Notes under the pieces: model-generated
Seen by the model: the letters and a program-made list of their open reading frames with translations, nothing else
What the model was told of the DNA's origin: nothing
Database searches by the model: none
In this document: positions 27,201 through 39,597 of the stretch, one piece after another
Layout: each line of letters begins with the position of its first letter
How positions within the stretch are numbered: position 1 is the first letter of the stretch
Translations under genes and position numbers: made by a program
NCBI GenBank assembly: GCA_964016885.1
Contig: OZ024742.1
Location: 511,236-575,235, forward strand
DNA from: Eledone cirrhosa
Taxonomy: Eukaryota > Mollusca > Cephalopoda > Octopoda > Eledonidae
Direction of reading: 5' to 3'
DNA: 64,000 nucleotides

Positions 27201-29820
27201 TGACAGCACAGTTATATGGTCAGTTGCTGGTGACAGGAGAGTTATATGGTCAGTTGCTGGTGACAGGAGAGTTACATGGTCAGTTGCTGGTGACCGGACA
27301 GTTATATGATCAGTGGCTGCTGACAGGACAGTTATATGGTCAGTTGCTGGTGACAGGACAGTTATATGGTCAGTTGCTGGTGACAGGACAGTTACATGGT
27401 CAGTTGCTGGTGACAGCACAGTTAAATGGTCAGTTGCTGGTGACAACAGTTATATGGTCAGTTGCTGGTGACAGAACAGTTATATGGTCAGTTGCTGGTG
27501 ACAGCACAGTTATATGGTCAGTTGCTGGTGACAGGACAGTTATATGGTCAGTTGCTGGTGACAGAACAGTTATATGGTCAGTGGCTGGTGACAGGACAGT
27601 TATATGGTCAGTTGCTGGTGACAACAGTTATATGGTCAGTTGCTGGTGACAACAGTTATATGGTCAGTTGCTGGTGACAACAGTTATATGGTCAGTTGCT
27701 GGTGACAACAGTTATATGGTCAGTTGCTGGTGACAGGACAGTTATATGGTCAGTTGCTGGTGACAGGACAGTCATATGGTCAGTTGCTGGTGACAGGACA
27801 GTTATATGGACAGTTGCTGGTGACAGGACAGTTATATGGTCAGTTGCTGGTGACAGGACAGTTATATGGTCAGAGGCTGATGACAGGACAGTTATATGGT
27901 CAGTTTCTGGTGACACGACAGTTACATGGTCAGTGGCTGGTGACAGGTCAGTTATATGATCAGTTGCTGGTGACAGGACAGTTATATGGTCAGTTGTTGG
28001 TGGCAGGATAGTTATATGGTCAGTTGCTGGTTACAGAACAGTTATATGGTCAGTTGCTGGTGTCAGAACAGTTATATGGTCAGTTGCTGGTGACAACAGT
28101 TATATGGTCAGTTGCTTGTGACAGAACAGTTATATGGTCAGTTGCTGGTGACAGGACAGTTATATGGTCAGTTGCTGGTGACAGAACAGTTATATGGTCA
28201 GTTGCTGGTGACAGAACAGTTATATGGACAGTTGCTGGTGACAGGACAGTTATATGGTCAGTTGCTGGTGACAGGACAGTTATATGGTCAGTTGCTGGTG
28301 ACAAGTTATATGGTCAGTTGTTGGTGACAGGACAGTTATATGGTCAGTTGATGGTGACAGGACAGTTATATGGTCAGTTGCTGGTGACAACAGTTATATG
28401 GTCAGTTGCTGGTGACAGGAGAGTTATATGGTCAGTTGCTGGTGACAGGTCAGTTCTATGGTCAGTTGCTGGTGACAGGACAGTTACATGGTCAGTTGAT
28501 GGTGACAGGAGAGTTATATGGTCAGTTGCTGCTGACAGGACAGTTATATGGTCAGTTGCTGGTGACAGGAGAGTTATATGGTCAGTTGCTGGTGACAGGA
28601 GAGTTACATGGTCAGTTGCTGGTGACCGGACAGTTATATGATCAGTGGCTGCTGACAGGAGTTATATGGTCAGTTGCTGGGGACAGGACAGTTATATGGT
28701 CAGTTGCTGGTGACAGGACAGTTACATGGTCAGTTGATGGTGACAGGAGAGTTATATGGTCAGTTGCTGCTGACAGGACAGTTATATGGTCAGTTGCTGG
28801 TGACAGGAGAGTTATATGGTCAGTTGCTGGTGACAGGAGAGTTATATGGTCAGTTGCTGGTGACAGGAGAGTTATATGGTCAGTTGCTGGTGACAGGACA
28901 GTTATATGGTCAGTTGATGGTGACAGGAGAGTTATATGGTCAGTTGATGGTGACAGGAGAGTTATATGGTCAGTTGCTGCTGACAGGACAGTTATATGGT
29001 CAGTTGCTGGTGACAGGAGAGTTATATGGTCAGTTGCTGGTGACAGGAGAGTTACATGGTCAGTTGCTGGTGACCGGACAGTTATATGATCAGTGGCTGC
29101 TGACAGGACAGTTATATGGTCAGTTGCTGGTGAGAGGACAGTTATATGGTCAGTTGCTGGTGACAGGACAGTTACATGGTCAGTTGCTGGTGACAGCACA
29201 GTTATATGGTCAGTTGCTGGTGACAACAGTTATATGGTCAGTTGCTGGTGACAGAACAGTTATATGGTCAGTTGCTGGTGACAGCACAGTTATATGGTCA
29301 GTTGCTGGTGACAGGACAGTTATATGGTCAGTTGCTGGTGACAGGAGAGTTACATGGTCAGTTGCTGGTGACAGGAGAGTTACATGGTCAGTTGCTGGTG
29401 ACCGGACAGTTATATGATCAGTGGCTGCTGACAGGACAGTTATATGGTCAGTTGCTGGTGACAGAATAGTTATATGGTCAGTTGCTGGTGACAGGACAGT
29501 TACATGGTCAGTTGCTGGTGACAGGACAGTTACATGGTCAGTTGCTGGTGACAGGACAGTTACATGGTCAGTTGCTGGTGACAGCACAGTTATATGGTCA
29601 GTTGCTGGTGACAACAGTTATATGGTCAGTTGCTGGTGACAGAACAGTTATATGGTCAGTTGCTGGTGACAGCACAGTTATATGGTCAGTTGCTGGTGAC
29701 AGGACAGTTATATGGTCAGTTGCTGGTGACAGAACAGTTATATGGTCAGTGGCTGGTGACAGGACAGTTATATGGTCAGTTGCTGGTGACAACAGTTATA
29801 TGGTCAGTTGCTGGTGACAA
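9295..29820 (+). repeat. Inner satellite block with higher-order repeats
   Basis: Units here include 27-bp (cagttggtgac), 28-bp (ggtgacaacagtt and ctgacaggagtta) and 26-bp (ggtgacaagtta) length variants, so the reading register changes often. A seven-unit repeat of 210 bp, marked by cagaggctgatgac then cagtttctggtgacacgac, is visible at 9911, 10121 and 10331. Larger modules recur: the marker cagttccttgtgac lies at 11343, 18421, 21011 and 25439, and cagttctatgg lies at 12011, 14329, 19001, 21675, 23697, 26165 and 28451. The two longest near-copies are about 7.08 kb apart. Confidence 0.8.
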
Positions 29821-31380
29821 CAGTTATATGGTCAGTTGCTGGTGACAGGACAGTTATATGGTCAGTTGCTGGTGACAGAACAGTTATATGGTCAGTGGCT
29901 GGTGACAGGACAGTTATATGGTCAGTGGCTGGTGACAGGACAGTTATATGGTCGGTTGCTGGTGACAGAACAGTCATATGGTCAGTTGCTGGTGAGAGGA
30001 CAGTTATATGGTCAGTGGCTGGTGACAGGACAGTTATATGTTCAGTGGCTGGTGAGAGGACAGTTATATGGTCAGTGGCTGGTGACAGGACAGTTATATG
30101 GTCAGTGGCTGGTGACAGGACAGTTATATGGTCAGTGGCTGGTGACAGGACAGTTATATGGTCAGTGGCTGGTGACAGGACAGTTATATGGTCAGTGGCT
30201 GGTGACAGGACAGTTATATGGTCAGTTGCTGGTGACAGGACAGTTATATGGTCAGTGGCTGGTGACAGGACAGTTATATGGTCAGTGGCTGGTGACACGA
30301 CAGTTATATGGTCAGTGGCTGGTGACAGGACAGTTATATGGTCAGTGGCTGGTGACAGAACAGTTATATGGTCAGTTGCTGGTGACAGGACAGTTATATG
30401 GTCAGTTGCTGGTGAGAGGACAGTTATATGGTCAGTGGCTGGTGACAGGACAGTTATATGGTCAGTTGCTGGTGAGAGGACAGTTATATGGTCAGTTGCT
30501 GGTGACAGGACAGTTATATGGTCAGTTGCTGGTGAGAGGACAGTTATATGGTCAGTGGCTGGTGACAGGACAGTTATATGGTCAGTTGCTGGTGACAGAA
30601 CAGTTATATGGTCAGTTGCTGGTGACAGGACAGTTATATGGTCAGTTGCTGGTGAGAGGACAGTTATATGGTCAGTGGCTGGTGACAGGACAGTTATATG
30701 GTCAGTTGCTGGTGACAGAACAGTTATATGGTCAGTTGCTGGTGACAGGACAGTTATATGGTCAGTTGCTGGTGAGAGGACAGTTATATGGTCAGTGGCT
30801 GGTGACAGGACAGTTATATGGTCAGTTGCTGGTGACAGGACAGTTATATGGTCAGTTGCTGGTGACAGGACAGTTATATGGTCAGTTGCTGGTGAGAGGA
30901 CAGTTATATGGTCAGTGGCTGGTGACAGGACAGTTATATGGTCAGTTGCTGGTGACAGGACAGTTATAAGGTCAGTTGCTGGTGTCAGGACAGTTATATG
31001 GTCAGTGGCTGGTGACAGGACAGTTATATGGTCAGTTGCTGGTGACAGGACAGTTATAAGGTCAGTTGCTGGTGACAGGACAGTTATATGGTCAGTTGCT
31101 GGTGACAGGACAGTTATAAGGTCAGTTGCTGGTGACAGGACAGTTATATGGTCAGTGGCTGGTGACAGGACAGTTATATGGTCAGTGGCTGGTGACAGAA
31201 CAGTTATATGGTCAGTTGCTGGTGACAGGAGAGTTACATGGTCAGTTGCTGGTGACCGGACAGTTATATGATCAGTGGCTGCTGACAGGACAGTTATATG
31301 GTCAGTTGCTGGTGACAGGACAGTTATATGGTCAGTTGCTGGTGACAGGACAGTTACATGGTCAGTTGCTGGTGACAACA
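29821..31380 (+). repeat. Register-perfect satellite block, first copy
   Basis: About 52 units run without a phase break and use mainly gtggctgg, gagagg and TTG variants like the outer blocks. The start, marked by gtcggttgctgg at 29951 followed by acagtcatatgg, matches the block at 34144 onward with an offset of 4,314 bp. Confidence 0.75.
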
Positions 31381-34140
31381 GTTATATGGTCAGTTGCTGG
31401 TGACAACAGTTATATGGTCAGTTGCTGGTGACAACAGTTATATGGTCAGTTGCTGGTGACAGGACAGTTATATGGTCAGTGGCTGGTGACAGCACAGTTA
31501 TATGGTCAGTTGCTGGTGACAGGACAGTTATATGGTCAGTTGCTGGTGACAGAACAGTTATATGGTCAGTGGCTGGTGACAGGACAGTTATATGGTCAGT
31601 TGCTGGTGACAACAGTTATATGGTCAGTTGCTGGTGACAACAGTTATATGGTCAGTTGCTGGTGACAACAGTTATATGGTCAGTTGCTGGTGACAGGACA
31701 GTCATATGGTCAGTTGCTGGTGACAGGACAGTTATATGGACAGTTGCTGGTGACAGGACAGTTATATGGTCAGTTGCTGGTGACAGGACAGTTATATGGT
31801 CAGAGGCTGATGACAGGACAGTTATATGGTCAGTTTCTGGTGACACGACAGTTACATGGTCAGTGGCTGGTGACAGGTCAGTTATATGATCAGTTGCTGG
31901 TGACAGGACAGTTATATGGTCAGTTGTTGGTGACAGGATAGTTATATGGTCAGTTGCTGGTTACAGAACAGTTATATGGTCAGTTGCTGGTGTCAGAACA
32001 GTTATATGGTCAGTTGCTGGTGACAACAGTTATATGGTCAGTTGCTTGTGACAGAACAGTTATATGGTCAGTTGCTTGTGACAGAACAGTTATATGGTCA
32101 GTTGCTGGTGACAGGACAGTTATATGGTCAGTTGCTGGTGACAGAACAGTTATATGGTCAGTTGCTGGTGACAGGACAGTTATATGGTCAGTTGCTGGTG
32201 ACAGGACAGTTATATGGTCAGTTGCTGGTGACAAGTTATATGGTCAGTTGTTGGTGACAGGACAGTTATATGGTCAGTTGATGGTGACAGGACAGTTATA
32301 TGGTCAGTTGCTGGTGACAACAGTTATATGGTCAGTTGCTGGTGACAGGAGAGTTATATGGTCAGTTGCTGGTGACAGGTCAGTTCTATGGTCAGTTGCT
32401 GGTGACAGGACAGTTACATGGTCAGTTGATGGTGACAGGAGAGTTATATGGTCAGTTGCTGCTGACAGGACAGTTATATGGTCAGTTGCTGGTGACAGGA
32501 GAGTTATATGGTCAGTTGCTGGTGACAGGAGAGTTACATGGTCAGTTGCTGGTGACCGGACAGTTATATGATCAGTGGCTGCTGACAGGAGTTATATGGT
32601 CAGTTGCTGGGGACAGGACAGTTATATGGTCAGTTGCTGGTGACAGGACAGTTACATGGTCAGTTGATGGTGACAGGAGAGTTATATGGTCAGTTGCTGC
32701 TGACAGGACAGTTATATGGTCAGTTGCTGGTGACAGGAGAGTTATATGGTCAGTTGCTGGTGACAGGAGAGTTATATGGTCAGTTGCTGGTGACAGGAGA
32801 GTTACATGGTCAGTTGCTGGTGACCGGACAGTTATATGATCAGTGGCTGCTGACAGGAGAGTTATATGGTCAGTTGCTGGTGACAGGACAGTTACATGGT
32901 CAGTTGCTGGTGACAGAACAGTTATATGGTCAGTTGCTGGTGACAGGACAGTTACATGGTCAGTTGCTGGTGACAGGACAGTTACATGGTCAGTTGCTGG
33001 TAACAGGACAGTTATATGATCAGTGGCTGCTGACAGGAGTTATATGGTCAGTTGCTGGGGACAGGACAGTTATATGGTCAGTTGCTGGTGACAGGACAGT
33101 TATATGGTCAGTTGCTGGTGACAGGACAGTTACATGGTCAGTTGATGGTGACAGGAGAGTTATATGGTCAGTTGCTGCTGACAAGACAGTTATATGGTCA
33201 GTTGCTGGTGACAGGACAGTTATATGGTCAGTTGCTGGTGACAGGACAGTTATATGGTCAGTTGATGGTGACAGGAGAGTTATATGGTCAGTTGCTGCTG
33301 ACAGGACAGTTATATGGTCAGTTGCTGGTGACAGGAGAGTTATATGGTCAGTTGCTGGTGACAGGAGAGTTACATGGTCAGTTGCTGGTGACCGGACAGT
33401 TATATGATCAGTGGCTGCTGACAGGACAGTTATATGGTCAGTTGCTGGTGAGAGGACAGTTATATGGTCAGTTGCTGGTGACAGGACAGTTACATGGTCA
33501 GTTGCTGGTGACAGCACAGTTATATGGTCAGTTGCTGGTGACAACAGTTATATGGTCAGTTGCTGGTGACAACAGTTATATGGTCAGTTGCTGGTGACAG
33601 CACAGTTATATGGTCAGTTGCTGGTGACAGGACAGTTATATGGTCAGTTGCTGGTGACAGGAGAGTTACATGGTCAGTTGCTGGTGACAGGAGAGTTACA
33701 TGGTCAGTTGCTGGTCACCGGACAGTTATATGATCAGTGGCTGCTGACAGGACAGTTATATGGTCAGTTGCTGGTGACAGGACAGTTATATGGTCAGTTG
33801 CTGGTGACAGGACAGTTACATGGTCAGTTGCTGGTGACAGGACAGTTACATGGTCAGTTGCTGGTGACAGCACAGTTATATGGTCAGTTGCTGGTGACAA
33901 CAGTTATATGGTCAGTTGCTGGTGACAGAACAGTTATATGGTCAGTTGCTGGTGACAGCACAGTTATATGGTCAGTTGCTGGTGACAGGACAGTTATATG
34001 GTCAGTTGCTGGTGACAGAACAGTTATATGGTCAGTGGCTGGTGACAGGACAGTTATATGGTCAGTTGCTGGTTACAACAGTTATATGGTCAGTTGCTGG
34101 TGACAACAGTTATATGGTAAGTTGCTGGTGACAACAGTTA
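31381..34140 (+). repeat. Second inner higher-order satellite block
   Basis: Length-variant units return here, together with the module markers (cagttctatgg at 32381 and the cagaggctgatgac heptamer at 31801). The block is a rearranged copy of modules present in 9295-29820. Confidence 0.75.
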
Positions 34141-37100
34141 TATGGTCAGTTGCTGGTGACAGGACAGTTATATGGTCAGTTGCTGGTGACAGAACAGTTA
34201 TATGGTCAGTGGCTGGTGACAGGACAGTTATATGGTCAGTGGCTGGTGACAGGACAGTTATATGGTCGGTTGCTGGTGACAGAACAGTCATATGGTCAGT
34301 TGCTGGTGAGAGGACAGTTATATGGTCAGTGGCTGGTGACAGGACAGTTATATGGTCAGTGGCTGGTGAGAGGACAGTTATATGGTCAGTGGCTGGTGAC
34401 AGGACAGTTATATGGTCAGTGGCTGGTGACAGGACAGTTATATGGTCAGTGGCTGGTGACAGGACAGTTATATGGTCAGTTGCTGGTGACAGGACAGTTA
34501 TATGGTCAGTCGCTGGTGACAGGACAGTTATATGGTCAGTGGCTGGTGACACGACAGTTATATGGTCAGTGGCTGGTGACAGGACAGTTATATGGTCAGT
34601 GGCTGGTGACAGAACAGTTATATGGTCAGTTGCTGGTGACAGGACAGTTATATGGTCAGTTGCTGGTGAGAGGACAGTTATATGGTCAGTGGCTGGTGAC
34701 AGGACAGTTATATGGTCAGTTGCTGGTGAGAGGACAGTTATATGGTCAGTTGCTGGTGACAGGACAGTTATATGGTCAGTTGCTGGTGAGAGGACAGTTA
34801 TATGGTCAGTGGCTGGTGACAGGACAGTTATATGGTCAGTTGCTGGTGACAGGACAGTTATATGGTCAGTGGCTGGTGACAGGACAGTTATATGGTCAGT
34901 TGCTGGTGACAGGACAGTTATATGGTCAGTGGCTGGTGACAGGACAGTTATATGGTCAGTTGCTGGTGACAGAACAGTTATATGGTCAGTTGCTGGTGAC
35001 AGGACAGTTATATGGTCAGTTGCTGGTGAGAGGACAGTTATATGGTCAGTGGCTGGTGACAGGACAGTTATATGGTCAGTTGCTGGTGACAGGACAGTTA
35101 TAAGGTCAGTTGCTGGTGACAGGACAGTTATATGGTCAGTTGCTGGTGACAGGACAGTTATATGGTCAGTTGCTGGTGAGAGGACAGTTATATGGTCAGT
35201 GGCTGGTGACAGGACAGTTATATGGTCAGTTGCTGGTGACAGGACAGTTACAAGGTCAGTTGCTGGTGTCAGGACAGTTATATGGTCAGTGGCTGGTGAC
35301 AGGACAGTTATATGGTCAGTTGCTGGTGACAGGACAGTTATAAGGTCAGTTGCTGGTGACAGGACAGTTATATGGTCAGTTGATGGTGACAGGACAGTTA
35401 TAAGGTCAGTTGCTGGTGACAGGACAGTTATATGGTCAGTGGCTGGTGACAGGACAGTTATATGGTCAGTGGCTGGTGACAGAACAGTTATATGGTCAGT
35501 TGCTGGTGACAGGACAGTTATATGGTCAGTTGCTGGTGAGAGGACAGTTATATGGTCAGTGGCTGGTGACAGGACAGTTATATGGTCAGTGGCTGGTGAG
35601 AGGACAGTTATATGGTCAGTGGCTGGTGACAGGACAGTTATATGGTCAGTTGCTGGTGAGAGGACAGTTATATGGTCAGTTGCTGGTGACAGGACAGTTA
35701 TATGGTCAGTTGCTGGTGACAGGACAGTTATATGGTCAGTTGCTGGTGACAGGACAGTTATATGGTCAGTTGCTGGTGACAGGACAGTTATATGGTCAGT
35801 TGCTGGTGACAGGACAGTTATATGGTCAGTTGCTGGTGACAGGACAGTTATATGGTCAGTTGCTGGTGACAGGACAGTTATATGGTCAGTTGCTGGTGAC
35901 AGGACAGTTATATGGTCAGTTGATGGTGACAGGACAGTTATATGGTCAGTTGCTGGTGACAGGACAGTTATATGGTCAGTGGCTGGTGACAGAACAGTTA
36001 TATGGTCAGTGGCTGGTGACAGGACAGTTATATGGTCAGTTGATGGTAACAGGACAGTTATATGGTCAGTGGCTGGTGACAGGACAGTTATATGGTCAGT
36101 GGCTGGTGACAGGACAGTTATATGGTCAGTTGTTGGTGACAGAACAGTTATATGGTCAGTTGCTGGTGACAGGACAGTTATATGGTCAGTTGATGGTGAC
36201 AGGACAGTTACATGGTCAGTGGCTGGTGACAGAACAGTTATATGGTCAGTTGGTGGTGACAGGACAGTTATATGGTCAGTTGATGGTGACAGGTCAGTTA
36301 TATGGTCAGTTGCTGGTGACAGGACAGTTATATGGTCAGTTGCTGGTGACAGGACAGTTATATGGTCAGTGGCTGGTGACAGGACAGTTATATGGTCAGT
36401 GGCTGGTGACAGGACAGTTATATGGTCAGTTGGTGGTGACAGGACAGTTATATGGTCAGTTGCTGGTGACAGGACAGTTATATGGTCAGTGGCTGGTGAC
36501 AGGACAGTTATATGGTCAGTTGCTGGTGACAGGACAGTTATATGGTCAGTGGCTGGTGACAGGACAGTTATATGGTCAGTTGATGGTGACAGGTCAGTTA
36601 TATGGTCAGTTGCTGGTGACAGGACAGTTACATGGTCAGTTGCTGGTGACAGGACAGTTATATGGTCAGTTGCTGGTGACAGGACAGTTACATGGTCAGT
36701 TGCTGGTGACAGGACAGTTATATGTTCAGTTGGTGGTGACAGGTCAGTTATAAGGTCAGTTGCTGGTGACAGGACAGTTATAAGGTCAGTTGATGGTGAC
36801 AGGACAGTTATATGGTCAGTTGCTGGTGACAGGACAGTTATATGGTCAGTTGCTGGTGACAGGACAGTTATATGGTCAGTTGCTGGTAACAGGAGAGTTA
36901 TATGGTCAGTTGATGGTGACAGGACAGTTATATGGTCAGTTGATGGTGACAGGACAGTTATATGGTCAGTTGATGGTGACAGGTCAGTTATATGGTCAGT
37001 TGCTGGTGACAGGACAGTTACATGGTCAGTTGCTGGTGACAGGACAGTTATATGGTCAGTTGCTGGTGACAGGACAGTTATATGGTCAGTTGGTGGTAAC

Positions 37101-37580
37101 AGGAGAGTTATATGGTCAGTTGCTGGTGACAGGACAGTTACATGGTCAGTTGCTGGTGACAGGACAGTTATATGGTCAGTGGCTGGTGACAGAACAGTTA
37201 CATGGTCAGTTGCTGGTGACAGGACAGTTATATGGTCAGTGGCTGGTGACAGGACAGTTACATGGTCAGTTGCTGGTGACAGGACAGTTATATGGTCAGT
37301 GGCTGGTGACAGGACAGTTATATGGTCAGTTGCTGGTGACAGGACAGTTATATGGTCAGTGGCTGGTGACAGAACAGTTACATGGTCAGTTGCTGGTGAC
37401 AGGACAGTTATATGGTCAGTTGGTGGTGACAGGTCAGTTATATGGTCAGTTGATGGTGACAGGACAGTTATATGGTCAGTGGCTGGTGACAGGACAGTTA
37501 CATGGTCAGTTGCTGGTGACAGGACAGTTATATGGTCAGTTGGTGGTGACAGGACAGTTATATGGTCAGTTGCTGGTGAC
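34141..37580 (+). repeat. Right satellite block: about 115 units in register
   Basis: The 30-bp phase holds from 34141 to the array end. The first 1.3 kb copies 29821 onward. Toward the right edge ttacatgg, cagttggtgg and aggtcag variants become common. The array ends in acagaagagctggagac near 37580, where similarity stops abruptly in unique sequence without a visible target-site duplication. Confidence 0.8.
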
Positions 37581-37831
37581 AGAAGAGCTGGAGACATGTC
37601 AAATATGGAACATGAGTGTCACTTGTCTTACATGTCTAGACTGTGACAATACACCCAACCCATGCCAGCATGGAGGAGGAATAGAGGGGGTAGCAGGGGG
37701 AGGGAGAGAAGAATGTGAAGATGGGGTGAGGAGGTGGGAGGATGGCGTCACCAAAAATAACTGAAAAGTTAACTATTCCAAAGAAAAGAATCTATACTGA
37801 GGCAGAAAGTTGAGAGTATAATAATAATTAT
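37581..37831. other. Right flank of the giant satellite
   Basis: Contains a purine-rich patch (37670-37745, gagggggtagcaggggg). The open frame entering from the satellite stops at 37646 or 37764 depending on frame. No gene was recognised. Confidence 0.45.
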
Positions 37832-38010
37832 TATTATTGTAAAGCCATCTTTCTAGCACAGTTACGTCCCTTTACAGTCTGAGTTCAAATCCCGTCGAGG
37901 TTAACTTTGCCTTTCATCCTTATGGGGTCGATAAAATAAAGTACCAGTAATGTACTGGGTAATTGCTGGCCTGGTGCCAAAAGTAGAAACAATTATTATT
38001 ATTGTAAAGC
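37832..38010 (+). mobile_element. tRNA-derived SINE (cephalopod type), plus strand
   Basis: Box B is gagttcaaatcccg at about 37881. The body contains ggttaactttgcctttcat, ggggtcgataaaataaag and taccagtaatgtactggg, and ends ggtgccaaaagtagaaac. AT-rich ATT repeats lie on both sides (37820-37840 and 37990-38005). The A box is missing or decayed, so the 5' end appears truncated. It belongs to the same family as 40706-40820 and 47857-48010 on the other strand. Pol III transcription is known for such families; here it is only inferred. Confidence 0.8.
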
Positions 38011-38627
38011 CCCACTGTCCTTGTCTTTTTCTATTGTCCCCTATATGTAGGCTCTTGTGACCAATAAGAAATTATTATCTTCATCACTTATTCCTGAGGG
38101 GATTGTGGGGGCAGAGTCTTCAAACACTCCCTCTAGTGGGTCCTATCAGAAGCAACCGTCTCCAATTGGTCCAGCTGGATACCTAAGCGAGATCAGCCAA
38201 GTTCATGGATGTTATCCAACCATCTTGCTCGGTGTTTACCCCTGGGTGTCCTGTTGGTTGCTTTTGTCTGTAAAATCTGTCCAGTGATTCTTTCCTGATA
38301 CATTCTAACCAGATGTCCATAGAATCAGAGCTGTGATCTCTCAATTCAGAGAAGTAGTAGCTGTATCTGGAGCGACTCTCTGATCTCCAAGCTATGCACT
38401 CTATCAAGTAATTATAATTATTATTATTATTCAAAATGTTTCTTTTACAAAGTTTTTTCTCTTCAGTTTTAAATAACAGCCTTTTTATTAGGTAAAAAAT
38501 CAATACCTACCTATGTTTGACATAAAAGAAGCTAAAAGGTTAGTTGTAATTGCAAAGGAGAGAAAAAATAGATATAGTTTAAATCTTTAAAATAGAAATC
38601 GTATAAGAACTAGTCCAGGAGAAGCAA
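38011..38627. other. Non-coding DNA, nothing recognised
   Basis: Short open frames on both strands (38057-38287 plus, 38183-38503 minus) have no recognisable domain. The text may derive from an old interspersed repeat, but I cannot name it. Confidence 0.35.
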
Positions 38628-39225
38628 CAACACCATCACTACCACCACCACCACCACTACCACCACCAACACCACCACCACTACCACCAACGCCACTACC
38701 ACCAACACCAACACCACCACTACCACCACCAACAGCACCACCACCACCAACAGCACCACCACCACCATCACTGCCAACACCACCACCACCATCACTGCCA
38801 ACACCACTACCACCACCACCACTACCAACACCATCATCACTGCCAACACCACTACCACCACCACTACCATCACTGCCAACACCACCACCACAACCACCAC
38901 CATCACTGCCAACACCACCACCACAACCACCACCACCACCACCACCGCCAACACCAACACCATCACTGCCAACACCACCAACACCACCACCAACATCACT
39001 GCCAACACCACCACCACCAACACCACCACTACCAACACCACCACCATCACTGCCAACACCACCACCACCAACACCATCACTGCCAACACCACCAACACCA
39101 CCACTGCCAACACCACCAACACCACCACCAACACCAACACCACCACCGCCACCACTACCAACACCACCACCATCACTGCCAACACCACCAACACCACCAC
39201 CACTACCAACACCACAAGCAACAGA
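38628..39225. repeat. ACC-rich minisatellite
   Basis: Nested repeats of caccaccaccaac and catcactgccaacacc run for 0.6 kb. The minus-strand frames read as Gly/Val/Ser runs (38587-39320), which is pure composition and not a supported protein. Confidence 0.9.
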
Positions 39226-39426
39226 CAGGAGCAAATCATTAAATTGGAAAATATAAAAATCCAATCTATATATATAAAACTGAGGTTGTCTGTCTGTCTA
39301 CTAAAACCTTCGGCACACATCTCCTCTTAAACCGTACGTTCAAATTTCAGTGAAATTGCTACACTTATAGATGAAGGTCCGGCAGAACCATCGGTCAAAT
39401 AAATTTTCAAATAAGTTCTTGTTTTT

Positions 39427-39558
39427 GAACACCTTTAATTAATGAACACAAAAAGAGGTAAAATAATTTACTTTGCCATCACCCCCTCCAGAACCACCAC
39501 TGTATGTGTGACTGTGTGTGTGTGTGTGTGACTGTGTGTGTGTGTGTGTGTGTGTGTG

Positions 39559-39597
<39 letters not shown>

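Larger units (their letters stand above)
3966..37580 (+). repeat. Giant satellite array, 30-bp unit, about 1,120 copies
   Basis: A single 30-base unit (clear copy at 4051-4080; core ttatatggtcagttgctgg then tgacaggacag) runs head to tail for 33.6 kb, all in one orientation. Frequent variants are cagtGgctgg for cagttgctgg, gagagg for gacagg, ttacatgg for ttatatgg, ttataagg (TAT to TAA), cagttgAtgg, acagCaca, acaggAGag and gcttGtgac. Because 30 is divisible by three, two plus frames (decapeptides LVTGQLYGQL and AGDRTVIWSV) and one minus frame (SPATDHITVL) stay open for up to about 2,000 codons. In the consensus unit the only plus-strand ATG is in the third frame and reads MVSCW then TGA. The open frames therefore start only at non-ATG codons or at ATGs made by variants such as ttgAtgg. 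I read this as satellite DNA, not a gene. Copy number in the assembly may not equal the true number. Confidence 0.95.

Noticed and set aside
3966..37580. CRISPR array (30-bp repeats)
   Set aside because: The units are directly joined with no spacers, there are no cas genes, and the context is eukaryotic.
34082..37597. Minus-strand SPATDHITVL repeat protein of 1,171 codons
   Set aside because: Same reason. The consensus unit has no ATG on the minus strand, and the ends are arbitrary points in the array.
38057..38503. Small host gene on either strand
   Set aside because: There are no splice signals, domain or conserved motif that I can support.
38587..39320. Gly/Val-rich proteins on the minus strand
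   Set aside because: These are translation of an ACC trinucleotide minisatellite in two frames.
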